Positions 37,399 through 46,626 are shown, counted from the stretch's first letter. The stretch is 64,000 bases of DNA from Leptospira broomii serovar Hurstbridge str. 5399 (GCF_000243715.2 NZ_AHMO02000008.1:2150001-2214000), one strand, 5' to 3'. The notes: generated from the sequence alone by a model not told the origin. A program made the numbers and translations.

Positions 37399-40300
37399 AT
37401 GGCATTGCGTGCAGTTTTTATTGGGATTAATAAATATAGTGATCAAGGTATTTCTGAACTTAATGGCGCAAAAAGAGATGCTTTAGCTCTCTGGGCTTTG
37501 TTTGCTGATTCGTTTGAAGGCTTAACTTCGAACTTGCTTGTGGATCAAGAAGCAACTAATTCTGAAGTGCGCAAAGCTATATTTGGGACATTAGCGGAAG
37601 CGAATGAGGATGACGTAAGTATCATTTCATTTGCTGGTCATGGGTCCCCTGATGGAAATATTATCTTGTTCGATACTGAAATAAGGGATCTCACAGGAAC
37701 GGCTATCTCAATGAATTCTTTAGCCGATGCGTTTAGAAATACCAAAGCAAAGACTGTACTTTTTATTCTCGATTGTTGTTTTAGCGGACAAGCCCCAGCG
37801 AGGGTTCTTGAAACTGCTGGTTTGCCTCGAAATGGGTTTGTTCTAAATGAAATATATGGAGAAGGGCGAATACTTTTGTCGGCTTGTGCTGTGAATGAAT
37901 CTGCCTGGGAACAACCTGGAACTGGACACGGATTATTAACCTATGCAATTATTACTGCACTAACTAGTAGCGACAAACAAATCGTGAATTTTCCGGATGT
38001 TGTCGGGGAGATTATTCGACTAACTCGGCACGAAGCCGAGAGAATCAATGTCAAACAAACTCCTGTGTTTTTGGGAACTGTAGCTGGTGGACTTACATTT
38101 CCTGTTCTCAAACGAGGTGATAATTATTTAGCCGCTTTCCCATTTAAATCTACAAAGAAAGTTTCTGGTACATTAGAAGAGCTTCAGCAATATGGATTTC
38201 CTTCTTCTATTATTGACCAGTGGAAAATTCGATTTCCCCATGGACTTAACTCTTTACAAATTCAATCTATAAACGAATTCGGAGTTCTCGACGGTAAATC
38301 GTTACTTGTTGTTGCGCCGACCAGTTCAGGGAAGACCTTGATCGGAGAATTGGCAGCAATCCCTTCGGTTACGCTTGGAAAGAAGGTGGCATTTCTCCTT
38401 CCATACCGTGCTTTGGTGAACGAGAAATATGAAGATTTTACTTTTAACTATGCACCGTCAGGACTTCGAATTGTTAGATGTAGCGGAGACTCAACAGACG
38501 GAGTTGCTCCCGTGCTTAAGGGACGTTATGATCTTGGTTTTTTTACGTATGAGACATTTCTAAATTTAATTTTGGGATCTCCAAGTATTCTCAATCAACT
38601 AGGCCTTATCGTTTTGGATGAAGGGCAGTTTATCACGGATCCGAATCGAGGAATTATTGTTGAATTGATATTTTCATTTTTGCTACGCGCTCGTATCAAT
38701 GGCGTTGAACCGCAAATATTAGTTCTATCTGCAGTCATGGGAAATATAAATAATTTTGACCGCTGGCTTAACCTTCCTGTTTTAATTTCAAAAAAGAGAC
38801 CAGTGCCATTAATAGAAGGGGTGTTAGATCGAAGCGGAGTATTTCAATTCATCGACGTAGATGGCACAATTAAGAATGAAGAATTGCTTCCTTTTCGAAG
38901 TATAGTTCAACGTCGTGATAGGCCAAGTTCTCAAGACGTAATTGTTCCATTATCTAAAAAGTTAATATCTGATGGGGAAAAGCTGTTAATTTTTCGTAAT
39001 CAACGCGGTACTGCTCAAGGTTGCGCCAAATACTTAGCGAGCGAACTTGGTTTAAAACCTGCAACTCAAGTTCTCGATTCATTACCGACACAAGATTTAA
39101 CGAACGCATCACAGGATTTACACTCGTGCTTAAGAGGAGGAGTTGCTTTTCACAATACAAACTTACTTAGATCTGAAAGGGAAGCTGTCGAAAAAGGATT
39201 TCGAAATTTGAATGAAGAAATTCATATAATTGCGGCTACAACTACCCTTGCGGCGGGGATCAATACTCCTGCTTCGACAGTAATCCTAGCGGAGAATAAA
39301 TTTTTGGGAGAAGATGGACGAGAGTTTACCGTAGCAGAATATAAAAACATGGCTGGCCGTGCTGGAAGAGTTGGCTTTAATGAAACCGGTAAATGTATTA
39401 TTTTGGCAGAGACTTCTTTAGAGAGAGCACAGCTCTTTCAAAAATATGTTTTGGGAACTCCTGAAGAGGTTCGATCTTCTTTTCAGGAACGAGACCTTTC
39501 TACATGGATTATTCGGTTGCTTAGTCAAGTTAAGGAAATATCACAAAAAGAAATTCCAGGTTTACTGATTAACACTTTCGGAGGATATTCTGCTTCCCTT
39601 GAAAATCCTAAATGGTTCGTAAATATTGAATCTGAAGTAAATACATTCGTAGAGCGCCTACTTCATATAGAATTAGCTGAACTTGATGGCGATTTTATTC
39701 GTTTGACATTACTAGGTAGAGCGTGCGGCTCTTCTTCATTGTCCTTTGATTCAAGTATGCGATTGGTTGAAATTTTGAAAGGGATTGATATTAGTAGAGT
39801 TTCTCCCATTCATTTATTGGGCATTCTTCAGGTATTGAACGAAATGGACTCAATTTATACACCACTAATGAGGCGAGGCCAAACAGAGTCTTCGCGAGTT
39901 TCCGATGCATCAAATAGATACGGCCTAAATGTAACTCAGAGTTTACAGCGTTACTGTGATGATCAGTTTCAATTTTGGGCCCGCTGTAAACGAGCTAGCA
40001 TTTTGTTTGATTGGATAAATGGCGAACGGGTTGAAGCAATTGAAAAATATTATACCGTTAATCCATTTCAAGGCGCGATAAATTACGGTAACATTGCTAG
40101 TATTGCAGATGGTACCAGATTCCATTTAAGCTCGGCCCATAAAATTCTATCTTGTCTTCTTCTTGATAATCAAGTTTTTCTAAGTGAATTAGATATCTTG
40201 TTGGATCAACTTGAGTTTGGGTTACCACGCGAGGCATTATTCCTATTGCAATTAAAGATTTCATTAACGCGAGGTCAATATTTGGCGTTATTTTCTGCAG

Positions 40301-40416
40301 GCTGTAAAAAGGCAGAGGACATATTGAGTTTGCCGAGAGAGAAAATCGTTGAATGTGTGGGTTCTGAAAATGTTAAATTATTGTCATTAAGTCTTTCAAC
40401 TAACGAAAGTCCCTAA
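37399..40416 (+). CDS. Caspase-like peptidase fused to Ski2/HelQ-like helicase
   Basis: 1005 residues; the ATG at 37399 has GGAG five bases upstream, and a GTG at 37351 would add 16 residues. Residues 1-240 are a C14 caspase-like domain with catalytic His in FAGHGS (about 81) and Cys in LDCCFSG (about 127). From about 275 comes an SF2 helicase: Walker A APTSSGKT (306), Walker B-like LDEGQF (407), then TTTLAAGINTPAS and MAGRAGRVGF (651). A helical C-terminal domain ends the protein. The text is closest to Ski2/HelQ-type helicases. The likely role is phage or plasmid defence, with nucleic-acid sensing by the helicase releasing protease activity; this is inference. Confidence 0.85.
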   Translation: MALRAVFIGINKYSDQGISELNGAKRDALALWALFADSFEGLTSNLLVDQEATNSEVRKAIFGTLAEANEDDVSIISFAGHGSPDGNIILFDTEIRDLTGTAISMNSLADAFRNTKAKTVLFILDCCFSGQAPARVLETAGLPRNGFVLNEIYGEGRILLSACAVNESAWEQPGTGHGLLTYAIITALTSSDKQIVNFPDVVGEIIRLTRHEAERINVKQTPVFLGTVAGGLTFPVLKRGDNYLAAFPFKSTKKVSGTLEELQQYGFPSSIIDQWKIRFPHGLNSLQIQSINEFGVLDGKSLLVVAPTSSGKTLIGELAAIPSVTLGKKVAFLLPYRALVNEKYEDFTFNYAPSGLRIVRCSGDSTDGVAPVLKGRYDLGFFTYETFLNLILGSPSILNQLGLIVLDEGQFITDPNRGIIVELIFSFLLRARINGVEPQILVLSAVMGNINNFDRWLNLPVLISKKRPVPLIEGVLDRSGVFQFIDVDGTIKNEELLPFRSIVQRRDRPSSQDVIVPLSKKLISDGEKLLIFRNQRGTAQGCAKYLASELGLKPATQVLDSLPTQDLTNASQDLHSCLRGGVAFHNTNLLRSEREAVEKGFRNLNEEIHIIAATTTLAAGINTPASTVILAENKFLGEDGREFTVAEYKNMAGRAGRVGFNETGKCIILAETSLERAQLFQKYVLGTPEEVRSSFQERDLSTWIIRLLSQVKEISQKEIPGLLINTFGGYSASLENPKWFVNIESEVNTFVERLLHIELAELDGDFIRLTLLGRACGSSSLSFDSSMRLVEILKGIDISRVSPIHLLGILQVLNEMDSIYTPLMRRGQTESSRVSDASNRYGLNVTQSLQRYCDDQFQFWARCKRASILFDWINGERVEAIEKYYTVNPFQGAINYGNIASIADGTRFHLSSAHKILSCLLLDNQVFLSELDILLDQLEFGLPREALFLLQLKISLTRGQYLALFSAGCKKAEDILSLPREKIVECVGSENVKLLSLSLSTNESP

Positions 40417-40423
40417 AAATCAA

Positions 40424-40592
40424 TTAGGTCTTCAGCTTTACCTTTAAACTTTTGGAAATTGAAAAAAGCATATTCGCATCTGGATTAGTCCGAACATTTT
40501 CAATTGTTCTGAGGTGAATGGAAAAGTCGTCCTTGCCCTTATCTTCTTGAGTTACTCCGGTGGCAAGTCAAGCTTCCCGGGCTTTCTTTCAT
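40424..40592 (-). pseudogene. Decayed XRE-type regulator
   Basis: On the minus strand the frame reads KKAREA, a stop, then LATGVTQEDKGKDDF, SIHLRTIENVRTNPD and SISKSLKVKLKT. This is a helix-turn-helix of the Cro/CI type with an in-frame TGA where the family has Lys or Arg. It matches the XRE gene at 43010 block by block. The N-terminus has no start. It lies just behind the caspase-helicase gene. Confidence 0.6.
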
Positions 40593-40659
40593 TTTGATCC
40601 AAACAAAGTAGGAGTGACGCAAATAGTCTACTATAGAGGATTTTAAAACAGATTGAATT

Positions 40660-40716
40660 GCTTTTACTGTTTGGATGTTTTATAGGAAGTAAAACGTAGA
40701 CACAAAGAAAAAGAAA
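40660..40716 (+). repeat. Direct repeat, right copy
   Basis: TTTACTGTTTGGATGTTTTAT then AGGAAGTAAAACGTAGACACA and an A-rich tail. It is the counterpart of the copy at 37236 and sits 50 bp before the HEYIH gene. Confidence 0.6.
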
Positions 40717-40762
40717 TGTTGTTTCTGTTTATAAATTATTAATATGTGGAGACCTTAAGTAT

Positions 40763-42100
40763 ATGAGCTATATGCCAGATAATAATGCAGAATATGGATA
40801 CTATATTCCTTCATATTTTCATATGAGGATCAATTCATTGGCAATGCTAAGTGAAATACTTGAACCTTTGCAAAATTGTAAAACTCCGCATAATGACGAA
40901 AAGGTATTGTTTCACGAGTATATTCATTTTTTACAGGACATTGGGAGCACTATAGGGCTGATAAATTTATCCAATACCATAAATATTATAAAAGGAATAG
41001 CTGAAACTATTTTAAGCAGCGAATCTGCAGTTGAGATTCCAATAGATTTGAATTCTTTAATTAATTATAAGATTAATAATTCGTTATTTGAGATTTATAT
41101 TGGAGATGTTTTGGAAATCGACGATATGGAAAAGTTGACTATCAGAGAAATTCAAATCGAAAAGACTTCTCACATATTTAAAGGAAAGAAATACGAAGAA
41201 TTTGGTGTTATTATAATCTTAGATTTGAAATTTCAGCAAATGAAGGGAGTTCGATACAAATTTGGGTCTAAGGCCATTATGGAAAGTATTAGTGCAATTC
41301 TTCAGCAGAAAATATATGGTGACTTTGATTTTTCAACTTTTCCTTATAATGCTTGTTTGCGTGTGGCGCAATATATTATTCCTGGATTTGCTAAGAAGGA
41401 AATTCTTTTGCAACTTGCTGAAATTTCGCTTTTGTCTTATAATCCGGGAAGATTTTTCTATGATTCACTAATGGAAATGAAAAAGCTTAATTATGACCCG
41501 AAGGACTTGATTTCTTTTAGGGAGTGGCTCCTGAATTTCGTAAAAGTTCATGATCCCTTTGAAAATGTATATCTTAATATTCGGTCATTATTTTCCCGAG
41601 AAGTGGAAAGGGCAAAGGGCGAGATTAATGATTTATTGCCTGGCGGAGAGCTGGGAAATTCAGCTCGATGGATAAATGGAAAAATTGATGCTTTAAAAGC
41701 TAAATTATTCTCTGGGTGGACTTATAATGCTTATTTTACTCAGGACCCGGAAGTAGGAAGATTAGAATTCTTGAATACCCTTACCGAAATCGGAACTCCG
41801 TTAGTTATGAATTTTGCGAACATTGGCGAATTAGTAAAGGGTCAACGGGAGGATGAGGAGTTGACTAAAGCTGCTATTTACTTTCCGATAATTGATCAAT
41901 TCTATAGACTATTTACTAATAATGATCGATCTTGTTTGCAATATGAATTCTGCTGTGAATTGATAAAAGATAAATTAGTAAATTATAAGGTCAATGAAAA
42001 TTGTAAAAGCTCTCCGTGGCAAAAGATCCTTGAAGAAGAAAAGTGTCCATTTGCTATTCTTTGGATTACTTGGGGTTTTTCAAAATTGCAGATTAAATAG
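40763..42100 (+). CDS. Putative zinc metallopeptidase-like protein (HEYIH)
   Basis: 445 residues, no signal. The motif HEYIH at residues 51-55 fits the HExxH zinc site. It is followed by a helical stretch (FLQDIGSTIGLINLSNTINI) as in many peptidases. A third zinc ligand cannot be assigned by eye. The rest is unrecognised, alpha-rich. It starts 50 bp after the right direct repeat and is followed at 45 bp by the nuclease-like gene, so these two are likely an operon. A role as a protease effector or activator in the caspase-helicase locus is possible. Confidence 0.6.
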   Translation: MSYMPDNNAEYGYYIPSYFHMRINSLAMLSEILEPLQNCKTPHNDEKVLFHEYIHFLQDIGSTIGLINLSNTINIIKGIAETILSSESAVEIPIDLNSLINYKINNSLFEIYIGDVLEIDDMEKLTIREIQIEKTSHIFKGKKYEEFGVIIILDLKFQQMKGVRYKFGSKAIMESISAILQQKIYGDFDFSTFPYNACLRVAQYIIPGFAKKEILLQLAEISLLSYNPGRFFYDSLMEMKKLNYDPKDLISFREWLLNFVKVHDPFENVYLNIRSLFSREVERAKGEINDLLPGGELGNSARWINGKIDALKAKLFSGWTYNAYFTQDPEVGRLEFLNTLTEIGTPLVMNFANIGELVKGQREDEELTKAAIYFPIIDQFYRLFTNNDRSCLQYEFCCELIKDKLVNYKVNENCKSSPWQKILEEEKCPFAILWITWGFSKLQIK

Positions 42101-42144
42101 ATCATGCATAAAGAAAATAAGTAAATTTAGGAAAAAGCTCCTTC

Positions 42145-42990
42145 ATGGAAAAGATAATCAATGTAATCAGCAATATATTTTACGAAAATGATATTGAGTG
42201 CAGAGATGAATATTCAAAGAGAACGATTTCATCGGAAGATGATTACACTTCTGTTTTTTGTAAATTAAATAGAGACACTTTTAAAAAATGGTCATATCGA
42301 TTTATAAATCGTAAATTTAATAAAAGTGAAGAAAGTCGGTTCGGAGCTGATTTTATAATCGTATTTAGAATTTACTCAGGTTGTAAGATTTGTTTTGTTG
42401 AGGCAAAAGGCCCGAGAATTAAAACGTCTCCGAATTATAATTGGGATAAGATCGGAATAAATGGAAATTCTCATTTCTCCGATCAACTCCTGCGGCAGGC
42501 TAAATGGAGTAAAATGGCTGCTATTTGGGAAATGTTTTATAACGACGCTTTGCCAGGGGCTCCGGACCCGACTCTGGATTTAAGCGGTTCTGATTGTGTT
42601 TGGCATCAGATAGCATTTGAATACTGTCAGGCCAATGGATATTTGAAGAAAAGTTGGAATAATCGAAGTTTGTTAAACCTGCTAAATATTCGGAATAAAG
42701 TCATTCATAGGCATGATGATTTATATGGAAAGAATATTCGGGATATGATTTATAAGATTTTAAAATGCAGTAAAGGAAGTTTGATTAGCTTTACTGATCC
42801 GGAAGATTTTATTGTTATAGAATCTAATGAAGGAGACTTAACCGCTAAAATTCCTGTTCCAAATTTAACGAACATTAATCAGGGAAAACTATTAGAAAAT
42901 TTAGATGCTTTTATGACAGGATATAACCTCAAAGACTATTTGTTCTTTGATGTCCGTAATTTGGTCGACACTAACAATAATTCTGCTTAG
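42145..42990 (+). CDS. PD-(D/E)XK nuclease-like protein
   Basis: 281 residues. The N-terminal third contains EDDYTSVFCKL, FNKSEESRFGADFIIVF and CFVEAKG. GAD (Asp near 69) and ExK (Glu 86, Lys 88) form the core PD-(D/E)XK pattern, with a Glu before it. This resembles DUF6615-type restriction-like proteins. The middle SDQLLRQAKWSKMAAIWEMF is helical. It could be the DNA-cutting arm of a defence system. The family name is from memory. Confidence 0.6.
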   Translation: MEKIINVISNIFYENDIECRDEYSKRTISSEDDYTSVFCKLNRDTFKKWSYRFINRKFNKSEESRFGADFIIVFRIYSGCKICFVEAKGPRIKTSPNYNWDKIGINGNSHFSDQLLRQAKWSKMAAIWEMFYNDALPGAPDPTLDLSGSDCVWHQIAFEYCQANGYLKKSWNNRSLLNLLNIRNKVIHRHDDLYGKNIRDMIYKILKCSKGSLISFTDPEDFIVIESNEGDLTAKIPVPNLTNINQGKLLENLDAFMTGYNLKDYLFFDVRNLVDTNNNSA

Positions 42991-43009
42991 GAACTATTGT
43001 TGGAATTAA

Positions 43010-43219
43010 TTAAATATCAAAGATATCTTTTGCCTTTACCTGAAGAATCCGGGTTAGTCGATAAATCGTTCTCAAGCTTGGATTAGACCTGCCATTTTCT
43101 ATATTCTGAATTGTTCTATACGGAATTCCATCATCTCCAAAATCTAGATCCTCATGAGTGAGTCTCTTCTCGCTCCGTAAATCTTTGATTGTCCTTCCTT
43201 TCTTTGTTATATATCCAAT
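43010..43219 (-). CDS. XRE-type HTH regulator with no standard start
   Basis: About 69 residues if an ATT at 43219 is used. The reading frame after the upstream stop contains no ATG, GTG or TTG before the DNA-binding domain (TIKDLRSEKRLTHEDLDF, TIQNIENGRSNPSLRTIYRL). It directly follows the XRE gene at 43231 on the same strand. It may be translated from ATT or ATA, joined to the first protein by frameshifting, or be decaying. Its relative at 40424 is clearly broken. Confidence 0.5.
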   Translation of the reverse strand: MGYITKKGRTIKDLRSEKRLTHEDLDFGDDGIPYRTIQNIENGRSNPSLRTIYRLTRILQVKAKDIFDI

Positions 43220-43230
43220 AAATAGTATTA

Positions 43231-43587
43231 TTACCTCATTTTACTCTTTTTCTTTATAGGGACGGCAAGTTCTTTAGAGATAGATCGCTGTCTTTTTCTT
43301 TTGGGAAATTCTTTCTTAAGAGGTCTATCTTTCAGTAAAGGAATATCCAAAAGTTCCTTAGGATGAATACCTAATGAATCTGCAATAATTAGCAGTGTTT
43401 TTAAGCTAGGCATACCCTTGCCCGCTTCAATCTTCTGATAAATACGTAGACTAATTTCTAAGCCAGCTACACTTTCCTGGCTCATATCCCGGGCTTCTCT
43501 GAGGTTTCGGATCTTTTGAATAATACTTTTTAAAATTGGATCATAATCCATCTCAAAAGCATAAGCAATTTCCGAACAAATAGCCAC
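43231..43587 (-). CDS. XRE-family transcriptional regulator
   Basis: 118 residues from a GTG; an ATG at 43551 would give 106. A Cro/CI helix-turn-helix is evident (IRNLREARDMSQESVAGLEI, IEAGKGMPSLKTLLIIADSL). The tail is very basic (KKEFPKRKRQRSISKEL). It is convergent with the nuclease-like gene and likely controls this locus or itself. Confidence 0.75.
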   Translation of the reverse strand: MAICSEIAYAFEMDYDPILKSIIQKIRNLREARDMSQESVAGLEISLRIYQKIEAGKGMPSLKTLLIIADSLGIHPKELLDIPLLKDRPLKKEFPKRKRQRSISKELAVPIKKKSKMR

Positions 43588-43893
43588 GATCGATCATACA
43601 TGAACAATAGTTCGTATTAATATTTATTGACCCTTTTAACCGCGATGGTATAAGTTGGTAAAATTTCAGGAATTAATGTTGAGGTCGTTTGCGTTGAAGG
43701 ATTCCCTCTGGCTCCGCTCCTCTTATTAGAATTGAATACTAAGGCAGCGGTATCAATTGGTAAGTGTTCATGCTCTATAAAAAAGACCTATGAAAAGTGG
43801 AGGTGGGGCATTTGGAAATATTTTGTTAAACACTCAGTCTTCCAGTGTTGCGAGAATCAACTATTGAAGACTTCTGACATAAGATAGATGTAG
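43588..43893. other. Gap between XRE gene and small ORF
   Basis: About 300 bp without a recognisable gene. A GC-richer patch at 43700-43730 (GGATTCCCTCTGGCTCCGC) stands out from the AT-rich surroundings and may be a fragment of something moved in. Confidence 0.3.
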
Positions 43894-44067
43894 ATGATTG
43901 CATTAAAGCAAGAGGGCGGGCTTCGATCTCCTGGGCTTGCAGCACTTCTTGCATGTAATCTTAAACCTGTTAATCAAATCTATCGAAAAGATTCTGAAAA
44001 ATGGAAACTAAATCAAAAAGAACTTTCCTTAATTCAAAAGAAGAGTTTTGACAGAAAAAATGTTTAG
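43894..44067 (+). CDS. Small hypothetical protein (57 aa)
   Basis: ATG-started frame with LRSPGLAALLACNLKPVNQI and a Lys-rich end. The ribosome site is weak. It stops 10 bp before the next gene start. May be a real small protein of the island or chance. Confidence 0.3.
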   Translation: MIALKQEGGLRSPGLAALLACNLKPVNQIYRKDSEKWKLNQKELSLIQKKSFDRKNV

Positions 44068-44077
44068 GAGACAGTAT

Positions 44078-44644
44078 ATGAAAAATATAATATTTATAGC
44101 GATGATTTTATCTTCGCATTCTTTATTCTCGATAGATCTGGAGAATTCTTGGTTTATTGATACGAAAGAAATGAAATGCAAGAATGTTTTGGAGGCCAAG
44201 CAGAATAATAAGTTGGATATTTCTCCACAAGGAATCAAAAAAGCGGATGCAAGTTGCCGAAAGACTAAATTGACAAAAATCGAAAATAAAGATGGGATTA
44301 ACACCCTCGCTTGTATTGGGAGAGAATACTTTTTTACTGCATCTGAAGACTCATGCAAACGCTTGGAGCAATTTATCTCTCTTAATGCAAGAAAATGGTA
44401 TTGGCTCGCATATAGAGACTCTAAAGCAAATTGCGGTTATACTGGTGAGCCTCCGTTTGATTCTATGGCTCCGGAAAAATTTGTCTACAAGGAAGGATGT
44501 AAGCTTATAACCTACAATCTTGAATCGGGAGTTCTATTGTTTGATTGTTCAGGAAATCCTACATATTCAGACATGCCTAAGATTGCCTTTACCGATTCGC
44601 AAGAGAAGTGTCTAACTTTGAAAGATCTTTATCATGCAAATTAA
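44078..44644 (+). CDS. Exported hypothetical protein
   Basis: 188 residues; ATG at 44078 has TAGGAG seven bases before. A signal peptide (NIIFIAMILSSHSLFS) opens it. Seven or more cysteines in the mature part suggest disulphides. No family is recognised. Its end overlaps the next gene start by 11 bp. Confidence 0.65.
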   Translation: MKNIIFIAMILSSHSLFSIDLENSWFIDTKEMKCKNVLEAKQNNKLDISPQGIKKADASCRKTKLTKIENKDGINTLACIGREYFFTASEDSCKRLEQFISLNARKWYWLAYRDSKANCGYTGEPPFDSMAPEKFVYKEGCKLITYNLESGVLLFDCSGNPTYSDMPKIAFTDSQEKCLTLKDLYHAN

Positions 44645-45620
44645 GAATTTCATCTTAACTTCAAAATTAATAATACTTGCTATAGCTTTCGTTTTTGCAA
44701 ATTGTTTGCCTTACGTAAAGGACTACAAACTTGAATCCGAGAAAGAGATAGGTCGCAGTCCGGAATACGAATCAGATATTGTCATTGAGCAGTCTTTAGT
44801 TTATAACGTTCTTGAATTTACCGTAAATGAAACGGCTAAGAACTATAGCCAAATTAAAAAGGAGCAAGAATTTAAAGTCGGGAACAAATTGGATTTCAGT
44901 CAGCCAGTATGTTCAGGAGATGGCATGGTCGCTTCAAATTCAAACAAACATTCCTATTGGCGATGTATGTTCGGATGGACCCATCTAAGCTACGGATTAG
45001 GTTATTTGATTTCAATTCCTTTGTTTCTCTATGATTGGATAACTTATCCAATTTATGCCTCCCTTAGTAGTAATGAGATAAGGAAGGTTGAGGAGAGAAA
45101 ATTAGACAGCACAGAAAATGTTAAAACTCCCGAGGGGATTCTTAAATTTACTCAAACCTATCCTAAGAAAATAGAGAAGGCTATTTCATTTAAGAATGGT
45201 AAGGCGGAGGTCCGCCTATCAGAAGAGGAAAGGTTCCAGCTTTGGAAAGGGGATTACCAATTCCAATATTCTTTCCAGGGACCAAGCCAAGTAAGAAAAT
45301 ACAATGTAACTTACCCGAAACCGAAGCCTTACGAATGGGATAAGTCTTTTGTAGAGAAGGCTAAATTGAAGCTAAAGGCAGAGGGAGTAGCCGAATACAA
45401 TCGATGTGCTGGCCGATTTACCATATCTGCAATTCATGAGAGTTACAGATATTTCCCTTTCTTAATGGAAGAAGACAAATATTCGGCCAATCTTCTTTTT
45501 AAGAATGTTTGTGGAAAATATTCAGGAACAAGTGCTGAGGGTGATTGTTTGAAAGATTTTTATAGCTGTAGTAAATCAGTTAGAGAATACGAGGAAGAAA
45601 ATATCAAGTATGAAAAGTGA
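44634..45620 (+). CDS. Hypothetical lipoprotein
   Basis: 328 residues. Signal LIILAIAFVFANC with a lipobox Cys. A second hydrophobic stretch (LSYGLGYLISIPLFLYDWI) lies near residue 125, so it may cross or lie on the membrane. The C-terminal third is rich in Cys. The family is unknown. Coupled at both ends to neighbours by overlaps. Confidence 0.6.
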   Translation: MQIKNFILTSKLIILAIAFVFANCLPYVKDYKLESEKEIGRSPEYESDIVIEQSLVYNVLEFTVNETAKNYSQIKKEQEFKVGNKLDFSQPVCSGDGMVASNSNKHSYWRCMFGWTHLSYGLGYLISIPLFLYDWITYPIYASLSSNEIRKVEERKLDSTENVKTPEGILKFTQTYPKKIEKAISFKNGKAEVRLSEEERFQLWKGDYQFQYSFQGPSQVRKYNVTYPKPKPYEWDKSFVEKAKLKLKAEGVAEYNRCAGRFTISAIHESYRYFPFLMEEDKYSANLLFKNVCGKYSGTSAEGDCLKDFYSCSKSVREYEEENIKYEK

Positions 45621-45777
45621 GAATGATAAAGAAAAAGAAGAAATTATCATAGAAACAAAAACAAAAGGATTCGGATGGATAAAATCCTGCTTTGGCTTTC
45701 TATGCTTAGGTCCATTCGGATTGCTTTGCGGACTCTGTGGTATGGGAAAAAGTAAAACTCGAATCTATAAAAAGTAA
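45610..45777 (+). CDS. Small membrane protein (55 aa)
   Basis: ATG frame overlapping the previous stop by 11 bp. A charged N-terminus is followed by one short hydrophobic, Cys/Gly-rich hairpin (CFGFLCLGPFGLLCGLCG) and a basic end. The overlap with the upstream gene supports translation. Resembles LITAF-like or short phage membrane proteins in look only. Confidence 0.45.
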   Translation: MKSENDKEKEEIIIETKTKGFGWIKSCFGFLCLGPFGLLCGLCGMGKSKTRIYKK

Positions 45778-45778
45778 A

Positions 45779-46195
45779 ATGAAGTCTTCGGTTACTTGGC
45801 ATAGAATAGAGGGAGTTCTATTGAGAAAAATGGATTCCATACGTGAAAATGTATCTCACATTCCATTTTTCTGTCATCAATGGGAAGAAAGAAGTTTCGC
45901 ATATAAAGGACATGTATTTCCAGTCTGCGCTAGATGCACAGGAGTCTATTTCGGACAAATAAGTTCCCTTTTTTTCTTACCTTGGAATTGGTCTTTTTCG
46001 ATTACCTTAATTATTCCTTTTAGTCTTATGATTCCAATGCTTGCCGACTGGAGTTTACAAGAATATCTTAATATGACCTCCAATAATGTAAGGCGAGTAA
46101 TTACAGGGTATTTAGGTGGAGTAGGATTTTACGGAATCGGTATTTTTGCAGTTCATAATATATTTCTTTGGTTGCGTCATTTGTTATTTAATTAA
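45779..46195 (+). CDS. DUF2085-like membrane protein
   Basis: 138 residues from the ATG at 45779; an ATG at 45830 also fits. Core FFCHQWEERSFAYKGHVFPV with CARCTGVYFGQ is the Cys/His pattern of DUF2085. Three transmembrane helices follow (near residues 65-80, 80-100 and 112-135). Function unknown. It lies in the same run as the small membrane protein. Confidence 0.7.
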   Translation: MKSSVTWHRIEGVLLRKMDSIRENVSHIPFFCHQWEERSFAYKGHVFPVCARCTGVYFGQISSLFFLPWNWSFSITLIIPFSLMIPMLADWSLQEYLNMTSNNVRRVITGYLGGVGFYGIGIFAVHNIFLWLRHLLFN

Positions 46196-46206
46196 ATTTA
46201 AGAAAA

Positions 46207-46626
46207 ATGGACTCGATCCGGTCTGAAATACGTTATCTATCTTCTCTGGATGGATTGGCATTTAAAGATATAGAAATTAAGGAATTATTTTACAAAGCAT
46301 TTCCTACGCTTTTCAGATATTCAATAATTGTAGAAGACCTAAAAAATAAAGAATATTGGAATTCAGTATCGGAATATGGATTAGAAGTCCCGAAGTCCTG
46401 GTTAATCTTTGTTTTTGAGGCTTTAGAATCTATTAGTTTACTGGTGTCAGATTTAGAAGATCCTCCCTACATTTGTCAGATTAAAGAAAAATACCAGACT
46501 CTGCGTATTTACTTAAAGGAAATGCAACCATTGGATTTCACTATGTCTGAACAAATTGAAAACATTATTCAAAAGACTAATGATAAACTACTTCAATTGA
46601 ATCTTCGCGAAGAATATATAAAATAA
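46207..46626 (+). CDS. Hypothetical helical protein
   Basis: 139 residues without signal or membrane segments; helical throughout (LFVFEALESISLL-like stretches). Starts 11 bp after the DUF2085 gene. No family is recognised. Confidence 0.5.
   Translation: MDSIRSEIRYLSSLDGLAFKDIEIKELFYKAFPTLFRYSIIVEDLKNKEYWNSVSEYGLEVPKSWLIFVFEALESISLLVSDLEDPPYICQIKEKYQTLRIYLKEMQPLDFTMSEQIENIIQKTNDKLLQLNLREEYIK

Noticed and set aside
44029..44358. Minus-strand hydrophobic frame over the exported protein gene
   Set aside because: The plus-strand gene has a good ribosome site and signal peptide; the other frame has neither.
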